The notes beneath the pieces were generated by a model. The model did not search any database and had not been told where the DNA came from. It saw only the letters and a list, made by a program, of their open reading frames with translations. DNA of 60,956 nucleotides, from assembly GCA_016861165.1 (NCBI GenBank), contig BOKV01000023.1, positions 1 to 60,956 on the forward strand, in the 5' to 3' direction. Both the position numbers and the translations under genes were made by a program. This document shows positions 16,606 through 24,870 of the stretch, piece by piece (positions within the stretch are counted from its first letter, which is position 1; each line of letters opens with the position of its first letter). This DNA is from Alphaproteobacteria bacterium. GTDB taxonomy: Bacteria > Pseudomonadota > Alphaproteobacteria > Rhizobiales > Rhizobiaceae.

Positions 16606-17813
16606 GCGCCGAACCCTGGCTCCACATCGTCGGCATCGGCGAGGACGGGATGGCCGGCCTGTCGCCGGCGGCGCGTGCGCTGGTCGAGGCGGCGGAGGTC
16701 ATCATCGGCGGCGACCGCCATCACCGGCTGTCCGACCGGGTCACGGCCGAGCGCATCGCCTGGCCGTCGCCCTTCGATGCGATGATCGGCACCATCCGAA
16801 GTCATCGCGGCCGGCGCATCGTCATTCTGGTGACTGGCGATCCGCTGTGGTACTCGGTCGGCGCCCGCATCACGCGGGCGATTCCGGCAATCGAGATCCG
16901 CTTCCATCCCCAGATTTCCGCCTTCCAGTGGGCGGCCTGCCGGCTCGGCTGGTCGCTCGCCGATGTCGAGACGCTGACTGTCCACGGTCGCGCGGCCGAG
17001 CAGATCGTTCCCTATTTCCATCCGGGCGCGCGGCTGATCGTGCTGGCGAGGGACGCCAGCTCGCCGGCGACGGTGGCGCGGCTGCTGGTCGAACGCGGCT
17101 ACGGGCGCTCGCGCCTCGCCGTGCTGGCAGCGCTCGGCGGACCGCGCGAACAGCGCTTCGACGGTATGGCAGAGGAATGGGGGCCGCCTGTGCCCGATTT
17201 CCACACCCTTGCGGTCGAATGCGTGGCGGGCGAAGGGGCGCAGGTGCTGGCGCGCACCGGCCTGCCGGACGAGGTCTTTCGCCACGACGGCAACATCACC
17301 AAGCGGGCGGTGCGCGCGCTCACGCTCGCCCGGCTGGTGCCGCTGCGCGGCGCGCTGCTGTGGGATGTCGGGTCGGGCTGCGGCTCGGTCGCCGTCGAGT
17401 GGATGCGGGGCGCACCCGAGGCGGCCGCCATCGGCATCGAGCCGCGCGCCGACCGCCGGGCGTTGGCCGCCGAGAACGCGCTGGCGCTCGGCGCGCCGAA
17501 GCTCGAACTGGTCGACGGCACCGCGCCCGCGGCGCTTGCCGGCCTGCCGACGCCCGACGCGGTGTTCATCGGCGGCGGCCTGTCGGCGCCGGTCATCGAG
17601 GCGAGCCTCAAGGCGCTGAAGCCGTTCGGCCGGCTGGTCGCCAATGCGGTGACGCTCGAAAGCGAGGCCGTCCTCTTCGAGGCGGCGTCTCGCCATGGCG
17701 GCGAACTGACCCGCCTGTCGGTGCATCATGCCGTCGCGGTCGGCGGCCATCGCGGTTGGCGGCCGCAGATGCCGGTGACGCAATGGGCGCTCGCCAAGGG
17801 CGGGAACCCATGA
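16602..17813 (+). CDS. cobL: Precorrin-6Y C5,15-methyltransferase (decarboxylating) CobL
   Basis: CobL methylates C5 and C15 of precorrin-6Y and decarboxylates the C12 acetate. The 403-residue protein combines an N-terminal tetrapyrrole methylase domain (CbiE-like, beginning LHIVGIGEDGMAGLS) with a C-terminal class I SAM methyltransferase domain (CbiT-like), whose SAM-binding motif is LLWDVGSGCGSVAVEW. The GTG start at 16602 overlaps the cobH stop. Its own stop overlaps the cobI start. Confidence 0.96.
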   Translation: MSAEPWLHIVGIGEDGMAGLSPAARALVEAAEVIIGGDRHHRLSDRVTAERIAWPSPFDAMIGTIRSHRGRRIVILVTGDPLWYSVGARITRAIPAIEIRFHPQISAFQWAACRLGWSLADVETLTVHGRAAEQIVPYFHPGARLIVLARDASSPATVARLLVERGYGRSRLAVLAALGGPREQRFDGMAEEWGPPVPDFHTLAVECVAGEGAQVLARTGLPDEVFRHDGNITKRAVRALTLARLVPLRGALLWDVGSGCGSVAVEWMRGAPEAAAIGIEPRADRRALAAENALALGAPKLELVDGTAPAALAGLPTPDAVFIGGGLSAPVIEASLKALKPFGRLVANAVTLESEAVLFEAASRHGGELTRLSVHHAVAVGGHRGWRPQMPVTQWALAKGGNP

Positions 17814-18532
17814 CCGGCAGGCTCTGCGGCATCGGGGTCGGACCCGGCGATCCCGAACTGCTGACGCTGAAGGCGCACCGTATCCTGACCCACGCGCCGG
17901 TCGTCGCCTACCCGGCACCCGACGACGGGCCAAGCTTCGCCCGCTCGATCGTCGCCGGCTACCTGCGGCCGGACCAGCTCGAAATCCCGATCGTCATCCC
18001 GATGCGGGCCGAGCGCTTCCCGGCCAGGGCGGTCTACGACCGCGCCGCGGCCGAGATCGGCAACCACCTGCGTGCGGGCAGCGATGTCTGCGTACTGTGC
18101 GAGGGCGACCCGTTCTTCTATGGCTCGTTCATGTACCTGTTCGAGCGGCTGGCCGGGCGGTTCGCCACCGAGATCGTGCCTGGCGTGTCGTCGCTGACGG
18201 CGGCGGCGGCGGCGCTCAAGCGGCCGCTTGCCGCCCGCAACGACGTGCTGGCGGTCGTGCCGGCGCCGCGGCCCGATGCCGAGATCGGGCGCGTGCTCGA
18301 TGGCAGCGAGGCGGTCGCCATCGTGAAGGTCGGCCGCCATCTTGGCCGCGTTCGCGCGCTCATCGAGGCGGCCGGGCTGCTGGCGAGGGCGGGCTATGTC
18401 GAGCGCGTCGGACTGGCGAGCGAACGCGTGATGCCGCTGGCGGAGACGACGGCCGACAGGGCACCCTACTTCTCGATCATCCTCGTCTACAAGGGAGCGG
18501 AAGGGTGGATCAACAACCTTTCCGTGTTATGA
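17810..18532 (+). CDS. cobI: Precorrin-2 C20-methyltransferase CobI
   Basis: CobI methylates precorrin-2 at C20. The 240-residue tetrapyrrole methylase has the SAM-binding opening GIGVGPGDPELLTLKAHRIL, the conserved CEGDPFFYGSFMYLFERL and VPGVSSLTAAAAAL. The length and order match the family. The ATG overlaps the cobL stop. About 250 bases without a conventional gene follow before the next cob gene, an unusual break in an otherwise overlapping gene chain. Confidence 0.96.
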   Translation: MTGRLCGIGVGPGDPELLTLKAHRILTHAPVVAYPAPDDGPSFARSIVAGYLRPDQLEIPIVIPMRAERFPARAVYDRAAAEIGNHLRAGSDVCVLCEGDPFFYGSFMYLFERLAGRFATEIVPGVSSLTAAAAALKRPLAARNDVLAVVPAPRPDAEIGRVLDGSEAVAIVKVGRHLGRVRALIEAAGLLARAGYVERVGLASERVMPLAETTADRAPYFSIILVYKGAEGWINNLSVL

Positions 18533-18640
18533 ATGCGGCTGGCGGTGAGAAGCGGAAGCGCCGGACCAGCGGCCGACCGGGAGGGATGGGCCTTCCCGGC
18601 TGCGGCAGACAGCCTTTGCCGTCCAACCGGAGGTAATGCC

Positions 18641-18730
18641 ATGTGGCTCTTGCCCATGCGTATTACCCTTAGAATGGCGAAGAGCCGGAGGGGCTGGTAT
18701 CTCCTCCTCCGGCTCGATGTCACCTTCTAG
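18641..18730 (+). CDS. 29-residue small ORF between cobI and the cbiG-cobJ fusion
   Basis: A 30-codon frame begins MWLLPMRITLRM and ends in LLLRLDVTF. The ATG is preceded by CCGGAGG, a near-perfect Shine-Dalgarno seven bases upstream. The peptide is basic and rich in alternating hydrophobic residues, with two tryptophans and four arginines in the middle and end. It sits in the only large gap of the cobHIL-cobJ chain, and a strong hairpin (18682-18715) lies within its 3' half. It could be a regulatory leader peptide or a small membrane-associated protein. I do not recognise a family. Confidence 0.5.
   Translation: MWLLPMRITLRMAKSRRGWYLLLRLDVTF
18682..18715 (+). other. Perfect 10-base hairpin inside the small ORF, upstream of cbiG/cobJ
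   Basis: GAGCCGGAGG at 18682-18691 is exactly complementary to CCTCCGGCTC at 18706-18715, with a 14-base loop. No T-run follows, so it is not a typical intrinsic terminator. A second, weaker stem with one wobble pair (GGGGCGCC/GGCGTCCC) lies after the ORF stop, around 18736-18762. Both may shape expression of the downstream gene. Confidence 0.5.
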
Positions 18731-18785
18731 GGAAACGGGGCGCCAGCCACAGCCGGCGTCCCACTCTGAAAATGATATATGACCA

Positions 18786-20648
18786 ATGGCCGTTAAATCC
18801 AATAAGCAAGCGCCGGTGGCCGCCCGACCGGCGGTTGTCGTCCTGTCGCCACTCGACCTGGCGCTTGCCCGGCGCGTGGCGGCGGCCGTGGGCGGGGCGG
18901 TGGAGGGGCTTGCCACGCGCGTGGCGGGTGCCGACGCCACCTTTGACAACACGGGCGAGCATCTGCGCCGCTGCTTCGCCGGCGGGCGGCCAATCGTCGC
19001 CGTCATGGCGGCGGGCGCGCTCATCCGCCTGCTGGCGCGAGCAATCGTCGACAAGCATGCCGAGCCGCCGGTGATTGCCGTGTCGGCCGACGGCGCCAGC
19101 GTCGTGCCGCTGCTCGGCGGCCACCATGGTGCCAACGACCTGGCGCGGCGGATCGCCGAGGCGCTCGGCGGCCATGCGGCGGTAACGACGGCCGGCGACA
19201 TCCGCTTCGGCGTGGCGCTCGACGCGCCGCCGCCCGGCTGGCGGCTTGCCAACCCCCAGGATGCGCGACCGGCGATGGCGGCGCTCAACGCTGGCGCGCG
19301 CGCGCGCCTCGACGGGGAGGCCGGCTGGCTCGCGGCGTCACGGCTGCCCTTCGACGCGGCCGGCGAGGTGGTGCTGCGCACCACCGACCGGGTCGCCGGC
19401 GGGGGGCAGTGCCAACTCGTCTACCAGCCGGTCACGCTGGTGCTCGGCCTCGGCTGCGAGCGCGGCGCCGATGCGGCCGAGGCGATTGCGCTCGCCGAGC
19501 AGGTGCTGGCCGAGGGCGCATGGTCGCCGCTGTCGCTTGCCTGCGTCGCCTCGATCGATCTCAAGGCCGACGAAGCCGCCGTCCATGCGGTCGCCGACCA
19601 TTTCGGTGTGCCGGCGCGCTTCTTCACCGCGGCCGAGCTGGAGGCGCAGGCGCCGCGGCTTGCCAATCCGTCCGCTGTCGTGTTCGCCGAGACCGGCTGC
19701 CATGGCGTCGCCGAGGGAGCGGCGCTGGCGGCGAGCGGCGGCGAACTCGTGGTGGACAAGCGCAAGTCGCGGCGGGTCACCGCCGCGCTCGCCCGCTCGA
19801 ACTGGCCGATCACCGATCCGCCGGGCCGGTCGCGCGGCCAGCTCTTCATCGTTGGCATCGGTCCGGGCGGCGCGGCCTGGCGATCGCCCGAGGCTACCGC
19901 GATGATCGCGGCGGCGACCGACATTGTCGGCTATTCGCTTTATCTCGACCTCGTCGCCGACATCGCCGGCGGCAAGCACCGTCACGACTACGGCCTTGGC
20001 CACGAGGAGGAGCGCGTGCGCCACGCCATGGAGCTGGGCGGGCAGGGCCGTTCGGTCGCGCTGGTCTGCTCGGGTGACGCCGGCATCTACGCCATGGCGA
20101 CGCTCGCCTTCGAGCTCACTGATCGCGGCGACCTGTCGCCGGCGGCCCGGCGCATCGCGATCGCGGTCGCCCCCGGCATCTCGGCGCTGCAAGCGGCCGC
20201 CGCCCGCGCCGGGGCGCCGCTCGGCCACGATTTTTGCGCGATCTCGCTGTCCGACCTGCTCACCCCGTGGCCCGACATCGAGCGCCGCGTCAGGGCGGCG
20301 GCGCGAGGCGATTTCGTCATCGCCTTCTACAACCCCGTGTCGAAGCGCCGGCGCAGCCAGCTTGCCTGGGCGCGCGACGAACTGCTGCGCCAGCGGCCGG
20401 CCGACACGCCGGTGGTGCTCGCCGCCAATCTCGGCCGCGACGGCGAACAGGTGCGGATCGTTCGCTTGGCCGACCTCCGCGTCGACGATGTCGACATGCT
20501 CACCGTCGTGCTCGTCGGCTCGTCTCAGTCACGGCTGGTGACGACCGGCGACGGCCGCCAATGGGTCTACACGCCGCGGGGCTATGCGGCGAAGTCCGCC
20601 CCACGCGTGGCCCACTCAGGCGATGTTGATGCCCGCGACGACATATGA
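18786..20648 (+). CDS. cobJ: Fused CbiG-like hydrolase and precorrin-3B C17-methyltransferase (CobJ)
   Basis: The 620-residue protein joins two cob activities. Residues about 1-340 are CbiG-like: the middle part has LLGGHHGANDLARRIAEALG, and the CobE-like C-terminal part has LGLGCERGADAAEA, FAETGCHGVAEGAAL and VVDKRKSRRVTAAL. Residues about 350-600 are a CobJ methylase that starts FIVGIGPGGAAWRSPEA and contains CSGDAGIYAMA and VAPGISALQAAAARAG. CobJ methylates C17 and drives ring contraction, and CbiG opens the lactone in the anaerobic route. The ribosome site before the ATG is weak. Its stop overlaps the TumE-like gene. Confidence 0.93.
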   Translation: MAVKSNKQAPVAARPAVVVLSPLDLALARRVAAAVGGAVEGLATRVAGADATFDNTGEHLRRCFAGGRPIVAVMAAGALIRLLARAIVDKHAEPPVIAVSADGASVVPLLGGHHGANDLARRIAEALGGHAAVTTAGDIRFGVALDAPPPGWRLANPQDARPAMAALNAGARARLDGEAGWLAASRLPFDAAGEVVLRTTDRVAGGGQCQLVYQPVTLVLGLGCERGADAAEAIALAEQVLAEGAWSPLSLACVASIDLKADEAAVHAVADHFGVPARFFTAAELEAQAPRLANPSAVVFAETGCHGVAEGAALAASGGELVVDKRKSRRVTAALARSNWPITDPPGRSRGQLFIVGIGPGGAAWRSPEATAMIAAATDIVGYSLYLDLVADIAGGKHRHDYGLGHEEERVRHAMELGGQGRSVALVCSGDAGIYAMATLAFELTDRGDLSPAARRIAIAVAPGISALQAAAARAGAPLGHDFCAISLSDLLTPWPDIERRVRAAARGDFVIAFYNPVSKRRRSQLAWARDELLRQRPADTPVVLAANLGRDGEQVRIVRLADLRVDDVDMLTVVLVGSSQSRLVTTGDGRQWVYTPRGYAAKSAPRVAHSGDVDARDDI

Positions 20649-20962
20649 TAAGAAGAACATCACCACGCGCGACCCTGGTTTTTGCCGAGAGGCATGATTT
20701 GCCGGACGGCACGATCATCGAGATGCGGGTTTGGCGCCTTCCGAACCCGACCGCGGAGCGGCCGCACGGACTGAAGTATTCCCTGTTCTTTGGCCGCCCG
20801 GGACACCGGATCATCGCCTATGACAACGAGGCCGGAAAGGGCGACCACCGGCACTACGACGACGTTGAATCGCCTTATCAATTCAGATCGCTGGAAGAGC
20901 TGATCCATGACTTCAAGACAGATATCGCAGCGTTCCGTCGCCGAGACAGACATCATCATTGA
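20645..20962 (+). CDS. TumE-type toxin (DUF6516 family)
   Basis: The 105-residue protein has the family-defining core YDNEAGKGDHRHYDD followed by a phenylalanine-rich YQFRS and LIHDFKTDI. This is the pattern of DUF6516 proteins annotated as toxins of TumE-type toxin-antitoxin systems. The ATG overlaps the cbiG/cobJ stop. The 3' end overlaps the HTH partner gene by 56 bases in another frame, typical of such pairs. The target of the toxin is not visible from sequence. Confidence 0.82.
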   Translation: MIRRTSPRATLVFAERHDLPDGTIIEMRVWRLPNPTAERPHGLKYSLFFGRPGHRIIAYDNEAGKGDHRHYDDVESPYQFRSLEELIHDFKTDIAAFRRRDRHHH

Positions 20963-21308
20963 CGCCAGAACGACAGACCAGTTCTTCGCAGACGCGGCCC
21001 GCCGCGCGCGCGGAATCGACGCCGGCGATTTGACGCCACAGCCGGCTCGGCTGTCCTTCGCCTCAATGGAAATGCTGCTCGATGCGCTGACCGCCAATCG
21101 GTGGCGGGTTTTGCGTGCCCTCCAGGGCGGCGGGCACACAAGCATACGCGCGCTGGCACGCCTGCTCGGCCGCGACTATCGCGGGGTGCATGGCGACGTG
21201 ACCAGGCTGATCGAACTCGGCCTCGTCGCACGCGACGACAGCAAGCGGGTGTTTGTGCCCTGGCGACGCATAACGGCGGAGATCAGCGTCGATGAAGAGG
21301 CGGCCTGA
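20907..21308 (+). CDS. HTH antitoxin partner of the TumE-like toxin
   Basis: The 133-residue protein has a winged helix-turn-helix domain at about residues 50-115 (RWRVLRALQGGGHTSIRALA, then LLGRDYRGVHGDVTRLIELG). It belongs to the group that accompanies DUF6516 toxins as antitoxin and presumed autoregulator. It overlaps the toxin gene by 56 bases and ends 6 bases before cobM. Readthrough from the cob genes would therefore also express the pair, and an internal promoter is likely but not evident. Confidence 0.8.
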   Translation: MTSRQISQRSVAETDIIIDARTTDQFFADAARRARGIDAGDLTPQPARLSFASMEMLLDALTANRWRVLRALQGGGHTSIRALARLLGRDYRGVHGDVTRLIELGLVARDDSKRVFVPWRRITAEISVDEEAA

Positions 21309-21314
21309 GGCGTC

Positions 21315-22118
21315 ATGACCGTCCATTTCATCGGCGCCGGGCCGGGCGCGCCCGACCTCATCACCGTGCGCGGGCTCAGGCTGATCGAGCGCTGCAAGGT
21401 CTGCCTCTATGCCGGCTCGCTGGTGCCGGCCGAGGTGGTGGCGGCTGCGCCGGCCGGCGCGCTGGTGCTCGACACCGCGCCGATGCATCTCGACGAGATC
21501 ATGGCCGAGATGGAAAAGGCGCATCGGGGTGGGCTCGATGTCGCCCGCGTCCATTCCGGCGACCCGTCGCTCTATGGCGCCATCGCCGAGCAGATGCGCC
21601 GGCTCGATGCACTCGCCATCCCCTACGAGGTGGTGCCGGGCGTGCCTGCCTTCGCCGGCGCGGCGGCGGCGCTGAAGACCGAGCTGACGCTGCCGGAGAT
21701 CGCCCAGACCGTGATCCTGACGCGCACCGAAATGAAGGCCTCGGCGATGCCGCCGGGCGAGCAGCTGGAAGTCCTCGGCCGCTCCGGCGCCACGCTCGCC
21801 ATCCATCTGTCGATCCGCAATCTCGATCACGTGCGCCGGGCGCTGGAACCCCATTACGGCGCCGACTGCCCGGTGGTGATCGCCTACCGGGCGACCTGGC
21901 CGGACGAGCGCTACATCCACACCACGCTTGCGCGGATGAAGGAGGCGGTGCGCGCCGAGAAGATCACGCGCACGGCGCTCATCTTTGTCGGCCGCGTATT
22001 CGGGGCGGCCGATTACCGCGATTCCGATCTCTACAACCCGGCCCACAGCCACGTGCTGCGCAACCGGGGGAAGAAGAAGGCGCGGGTGGCGACGGAGCCG
22101 GCTACCGCCCGATCATGA
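21315..22118 (+). CDS. cobM: Precorrin-4 C11-methyltransferase CobM
   Basis: CobM methylates precorrin-4 at C11. The 267-residue protein shows VHFIGAGPGAPDLITVRGLR, the conserved VCLYAGSLVP, VHSGDPSLYGAIAEQM and PYEVVPGVPAFAGAAAAL, and ends with a basic tail. The ATG is 6 bases after the antitoxin stop. Its 3' end overlaps the convergent cobK by 17 bases. Confidence 0.96.
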   Translation: MTVHFIGAGPGAPDLITVRGLRLIERCKVCLYAGSLVPAEVVAAAPAGALVLDTAPMHLDEIMAEMEKAHRGGLDVARVHSGDPSLYGAIAEQMRRLDALAIPYEVVPGVPAFAGAAAALKTELTLPEIAQTVILTRTEMKASAMPPGEQLEVLGRSGATLAIHLSIRNLDHVRRALEPHYGADCPVVIAYRATWPDERYIHTTLARMKEAVRAEKITRTALIFVGRVFGAADYRDSDLYNPAHSHVLRNRGKKKARVATEPATARS

Positions 22119-22773
22119 TGACCGTCAGGCCGAGCCGCCGCGCCGCGGCGATCTTGGCGTAGGATGCCTCGCCGCCGGAGTTGCGACAGACGACGTGGGT
22201 GATTCGCTTCGCCGCCAGCAGCGCCGTTTCCTCCTCGACGCCACCTGGCTTGCCGATGACGAGTTCGTGGTCGGCAAACGGCAGCCGTTCCCTCGGCGGG
22301 TCGACCATGCGCACGACGAAATAAACATCACCACGGCCGGCGAAGGTGCCGAGGTGGCGCGAGCCGACGGCGAGCAGCACCCGCGCCCCGGCCGGGATGG
22401 CGTCGCGCGCCTCGGCCAGCGTGGCGACCTCGGTCCAGTCGTCGCCCAGCTCGCGTCGCCATGGCGGCCGGCTGACCACTTCGAGCGGCACGCCGACACT
22501 CCCGGCGGCGCGGCGGGCATGGGCCGAGATCGTCCGGGCGAAGGGGTGGGTGGCGTCGATCAGCCGGGTGACCCGTTCGGCGCGCAGATAGGCCGCCAGC
22601 CCGTCGGCGCCGCCGAAGCCGCCGACCCGCACCTCGCCCGGCGGCAGGGCGGGGGCGACCGTGCGGCCGGCGAGCGCGGTGATCACGCGCCAGTCGGGAT
22701 GGTCGCGAACCAGCCGCGCGGCCAGTTCGCAGGCCTCCCTGGTGCCGCCGAGGATGAGCACGGTTGCGCTCAC
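22102..22773 (-). CDS. cobK: Precorrin-6A reductase CobK
   Basis: CobK reduces the C18-C19 bond of precorrin-6A with NADPH. The 223-residue protein opens with the NADPH-binding stretch VLILGGTREACELAARL and contains LIDATHPFARTISAHA and the conserved DHELVIGKPGG. It is slightly shorter than typical CobK (about 245-260). The GTG start at 22773 was chosen because it overlaps the cbiD stop (GTGA) and precedes the nucleotide-binding strand. The frame extends further upstream without sensible homology. Confidence 0.94.
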   Translation of the reverse strand: MSATVLILGGTREACELAARLVRDHPDWRVITALAGRTVAPALPPGEVRVGGFGGADGLAAYLRAERVTRLIDATHPFARTISAHARRAAGSVGVPLEVVSRPPWRRELGDDWTEVATLAEARDAIPAGARVLLAVGSRHLGTFAGRGDVYFVVRMVDPPRERLPFADHELVIGKPGGVEEETALLAAKRITHVVCRNSGGEASYAKIAAARRLGLTVIMIGR

Positions 22774-23888
22774 GACGTGCCGCCGAACTCGCCCGCGCGG
22801 GCGAGGACGTCGCCATCGCGGCCGACGACGATCACCTCGACCAGGACCGGCGCATCGCGCAGCACGCCCTTGCACGTTGCCAGCGCCCGCTCGGCGATGT
22901 GAAGTGGCAGGTCAACCGGCGTTTGCCGAGTTATTTCAAGCGCTTCAAGCGCGCTGTTGGCATGGCGAATCCGCTCGCTCACAGTTTGATTCAAGCCGAG
23001 TGCCGTCGCCGCGCGCGCCAGCCAGTCATGATCGACCTGGCTGCGCGCCGAATGCAGGTCGAGCGCGCCCTGGGCGAGCTTGGCCATCTTGGCGAAGCCG
23101 CCGGCGACGGTTAGCCGCGCCACCGGGTGGGCACGCAGATATTTGAGCATGCCGCCGGCGAAGTCGCCCATGTCGAGCACGGCGAAGTCGGGCAGATCAT
23201 GCAGCCGGCGGGCCGCCCGCTCCGAGGTCGAGCCGGTAGCGCCGATGACATGGCCGATGCCGTTGGCGCGGGCCACGTCGATGCCCGAGCGGATCGAGTG
23301 GATCCAGGCCGAGCACGAATAGGGGTGGACGATGCCGGTGGTGCCGAGGATGGAAATGCCGCCGACAATGCCGAGGCGCGGGTTCCAGGTCCGCGCGGCG
23401 ATGCGCTCGCCACCCGGTACCGACAGGGTGATCTCGACATCGGCCGGGCGGCCATGCGCGGCGCACAGTGCCTCGACCACCTCGCGCATCATGGCGCGCG
23501 GCACCGGATTGATCGCCGGTTCGCCCGGGGCCACCGGCAGCCCGGGCCGGGTGATGGTGCCGACGCCCTCGCCGGCGCGAAAGCTGATGCCGCGGCCGGG
23601 CGGGCCCAAGCGGACGGTAGCGATCACGGTGGCGCCATGGGTGACATCGGGGTCGTCGCCGGCGTCCTTGATGATGCCGGCGCGGGCGAAGCCGTCGCCC
23701 GCCTCCTCCAGGGCGAGGGCGAAGGACGGCGTCTGCCCGCGCGGCAGGCGGACCGTCACCGGATCGGGGAAGGCGCCGGTCAACAGCGCCGTCAGCGCCG
23801 CCTTGGTCGCCGCCGTGGCGCAGGCGCCCGTCGTCCAGCCGCGGCGCAACTGCCCGTCCGGCCTGTCGGCTCTGTCGACCGTGTCCAT
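22770..23888 (-). CDS. cbiD: Cobalt-precorrin-5B C1-methyltransferase CbiD
   Basis: CbiD methylates C1 of the ring after deacylation in the anaerobic-type pathway, and many alphaproteobacteria use it where others use CobF. The 372-residue protein begins with the signature RRGWTTGACATAATKAAL. It also has VGIITRPGLP-like sequence (GVGTITRPGLPVAPGEPAIN) and GISILGTTGIVHPYSCSAW. The ATG at 23888 gives the normal length. A longer open frame reaching 24074 would overlap the divergent cobA. It is co-oriented and overlapping with cobK. Confidence 0.95.
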   Translation of the reverse strand: MDTVDRADRPDGQLRRGWTTGACATAATKAALTALLTGAFPDPVTVRLPRGQTPSFALALEEAGDGFARAGIIKDAGDDPDVTHGATVIATVRLGPPGRGISFRAGEGVGTITRPGLPVAPGEPAINPVPRAMMREVVEALCAAHGRPADVEITLSVPGGERIAARTWNPRLGIVGGISILGTTGIVHPYSCSAWIHSIRSGIDVARANGIGHVIGATGSTSERAARRLHDLPDFAVLDMGDFAGGMLKYLRAHPVARLTVAGGFAKMAKLAQGALDLHSARSQVDHDWLARAATALGLNQTVSERIRHANSALEALEITRQTPVDLPLHIAERALATCKGVLRDAPVLVEVIVVGRDGDVLARAGEFGGTS

Positions 23889-23935
23889 GCCGCGTCTTAT
23901 AGGCCGGCCGGCGCCGCGCGAAAATGGTGGCCGTC

Positions 23936-23999
23936 GGTTCCTTTGGGTTCCTTTGTCGCCTCGCCCGCCGCCCCCTTGTGGCGAGGGGTGGGGGAGGGG
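23936..23999. repeat. Tandem 10-mer and rhizobial-style GC palindromic repeat between cbiD and cobA
   Basis: GGTTCCTTTG occurs twice in tandem (23936-23955). It is followed at 23971-23999 by a G-rich element that includes CCCCTTGTGGCGAGGGG, an imperfect inverted repeat. This sequence type recurs between genes in rhizobial genomes. The region is the divergent promoter zone of cbiD and cobA, so the repeat sits where regulation would be expected. Confidence 0.5.
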
Positions 24000-24030
24000 T
24001 AAGCCTGTCGGCATGCGCGAGGAAACGGCA

Positions 24031-24870
24031 ATGAGCCGAGCGGCGTTCAAGGGCGAAACTTTCCGGCCGGGCACGGTGTGGCTGGTCGGAGCCGGGCCGG
24101 GCGACCCCGGCCTGCTGACGCTGCACGCGGTCAGCGCGCTGGAACAGGCCGATGTCGTCGTCTACGACGCGCTGGTCGGTCGCCAGGTGCTGGCGATGGC
24201 GCGCAAGGGCGCCGAACTGCACTACGCCGGCAAGCGCGGCGGCAAGCCGTCGCCCTCGCAACGCGACATCTCGCTGCTGCTCGTCGAGAAGGCCAAGGCG
24301 GGCAAGCGCGTGCTGCGGCTCAAGGGTGGTGATCCGTTCGTCTTCGGCCGCGGGGGCGAGGAGGCGCTGACGCTGGTCGAGCACTCCGTGCCGTTCCGGG
24401 TGGTTCCCGGCATCTCGGCCGGGCTGGGCGGGCTCGCCTATGCCGGCATCCCGCTCACCCATCGCGGCATCAATCAGGCGGTCGCCTTCGTGACCGGCCA
24501 TGACGCCACCGGCGCGGTGCCCGATGCGCAGGACTGGAAGGCGCTCGCCCAGGGTTCGCCGGTGCTCGTCATCTACATGGCGATGAAGCACTGGGCACTG
24601 ATCCGCGAGCGGCTCTTGGCGGCCGGGCGGCCGGCCGGCGAGCCGGTTGCCTTCATCCGCGACGCGACATTGCCCGACCAGCAGGTGCTGGAGACGACGC
24701 TCGGCAATTCGCTCGCCGATCTCGACCGGTCCGCCCTCGAGCCGCCGGCGGTCGTCGTTGTCGGCAAGGCGGTCACCATGCGCGCCGGGCTCGACTGGCT
24801 CGGCGCGCTCGGCGGCCGGGTGCTCATAGCCGATCCGCTGGGCGAGCGGGCAGAGCGGGACACGGGATGA
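24031..24870 (+). CDS. cobA: Uroporphyrinogen-III C-methyltransferase CobA (SUMT)
   Basis: CobA methylates uroporphyrinogen III at C2 and C7 to give precorrin-2, the entry step to B12 and siroheme. The 279-residue protein has LVGAGPGDPGLLTLHAVSAL, KRGGKPSPSQRDIS, LRLKGGDPFVFGRGGEE and VVPGISAGLGGLAYAGIPLT, all classical SUMT motifs. The ATG at 24031 is preferred because AGGAA lies eight bases upstream. An in-frame ATG at 24013 is the alternative. The stop overlaps cobB. Confidence 0.96.
   Translation: MSRAAFKGETFRPGTVWLVGAGPGDPGLLTLHAVSALEQADVVVYDALVGRQVLAMARKGAELHYAGKRGGKPSPSQRDISLLLVEKAKAGKRVLRLKGGDPFVFGRGGEEALTLVEHSVPFRVVPGISAGLGGLAYAGIPLTHRGINQAVAFVTGHDATGAVPDAQDWKALAQGSPVLVIYMAMKHWALIRERLLAAGRPAGEPVAFIRDATLPDQQVLETTLGNSLADLDRSALEPPAVVVVGKAVTMRAGLDWLGALGGRVLIADPLGERAERDTG

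Noticed and set aside
18682..18715. Intrinsic terminator after cobI
   Set aside because: The stem is strong but has a 14-base loop, no T-tract, and lies within a small ORF inside an operon.
22102..22118. Truncation of cobM or cobK at their overlapping 3' ends
   Set aside because: Both proteins retain normal C-terminal motifs, so the 17-base convergent overlap is just compact packing.
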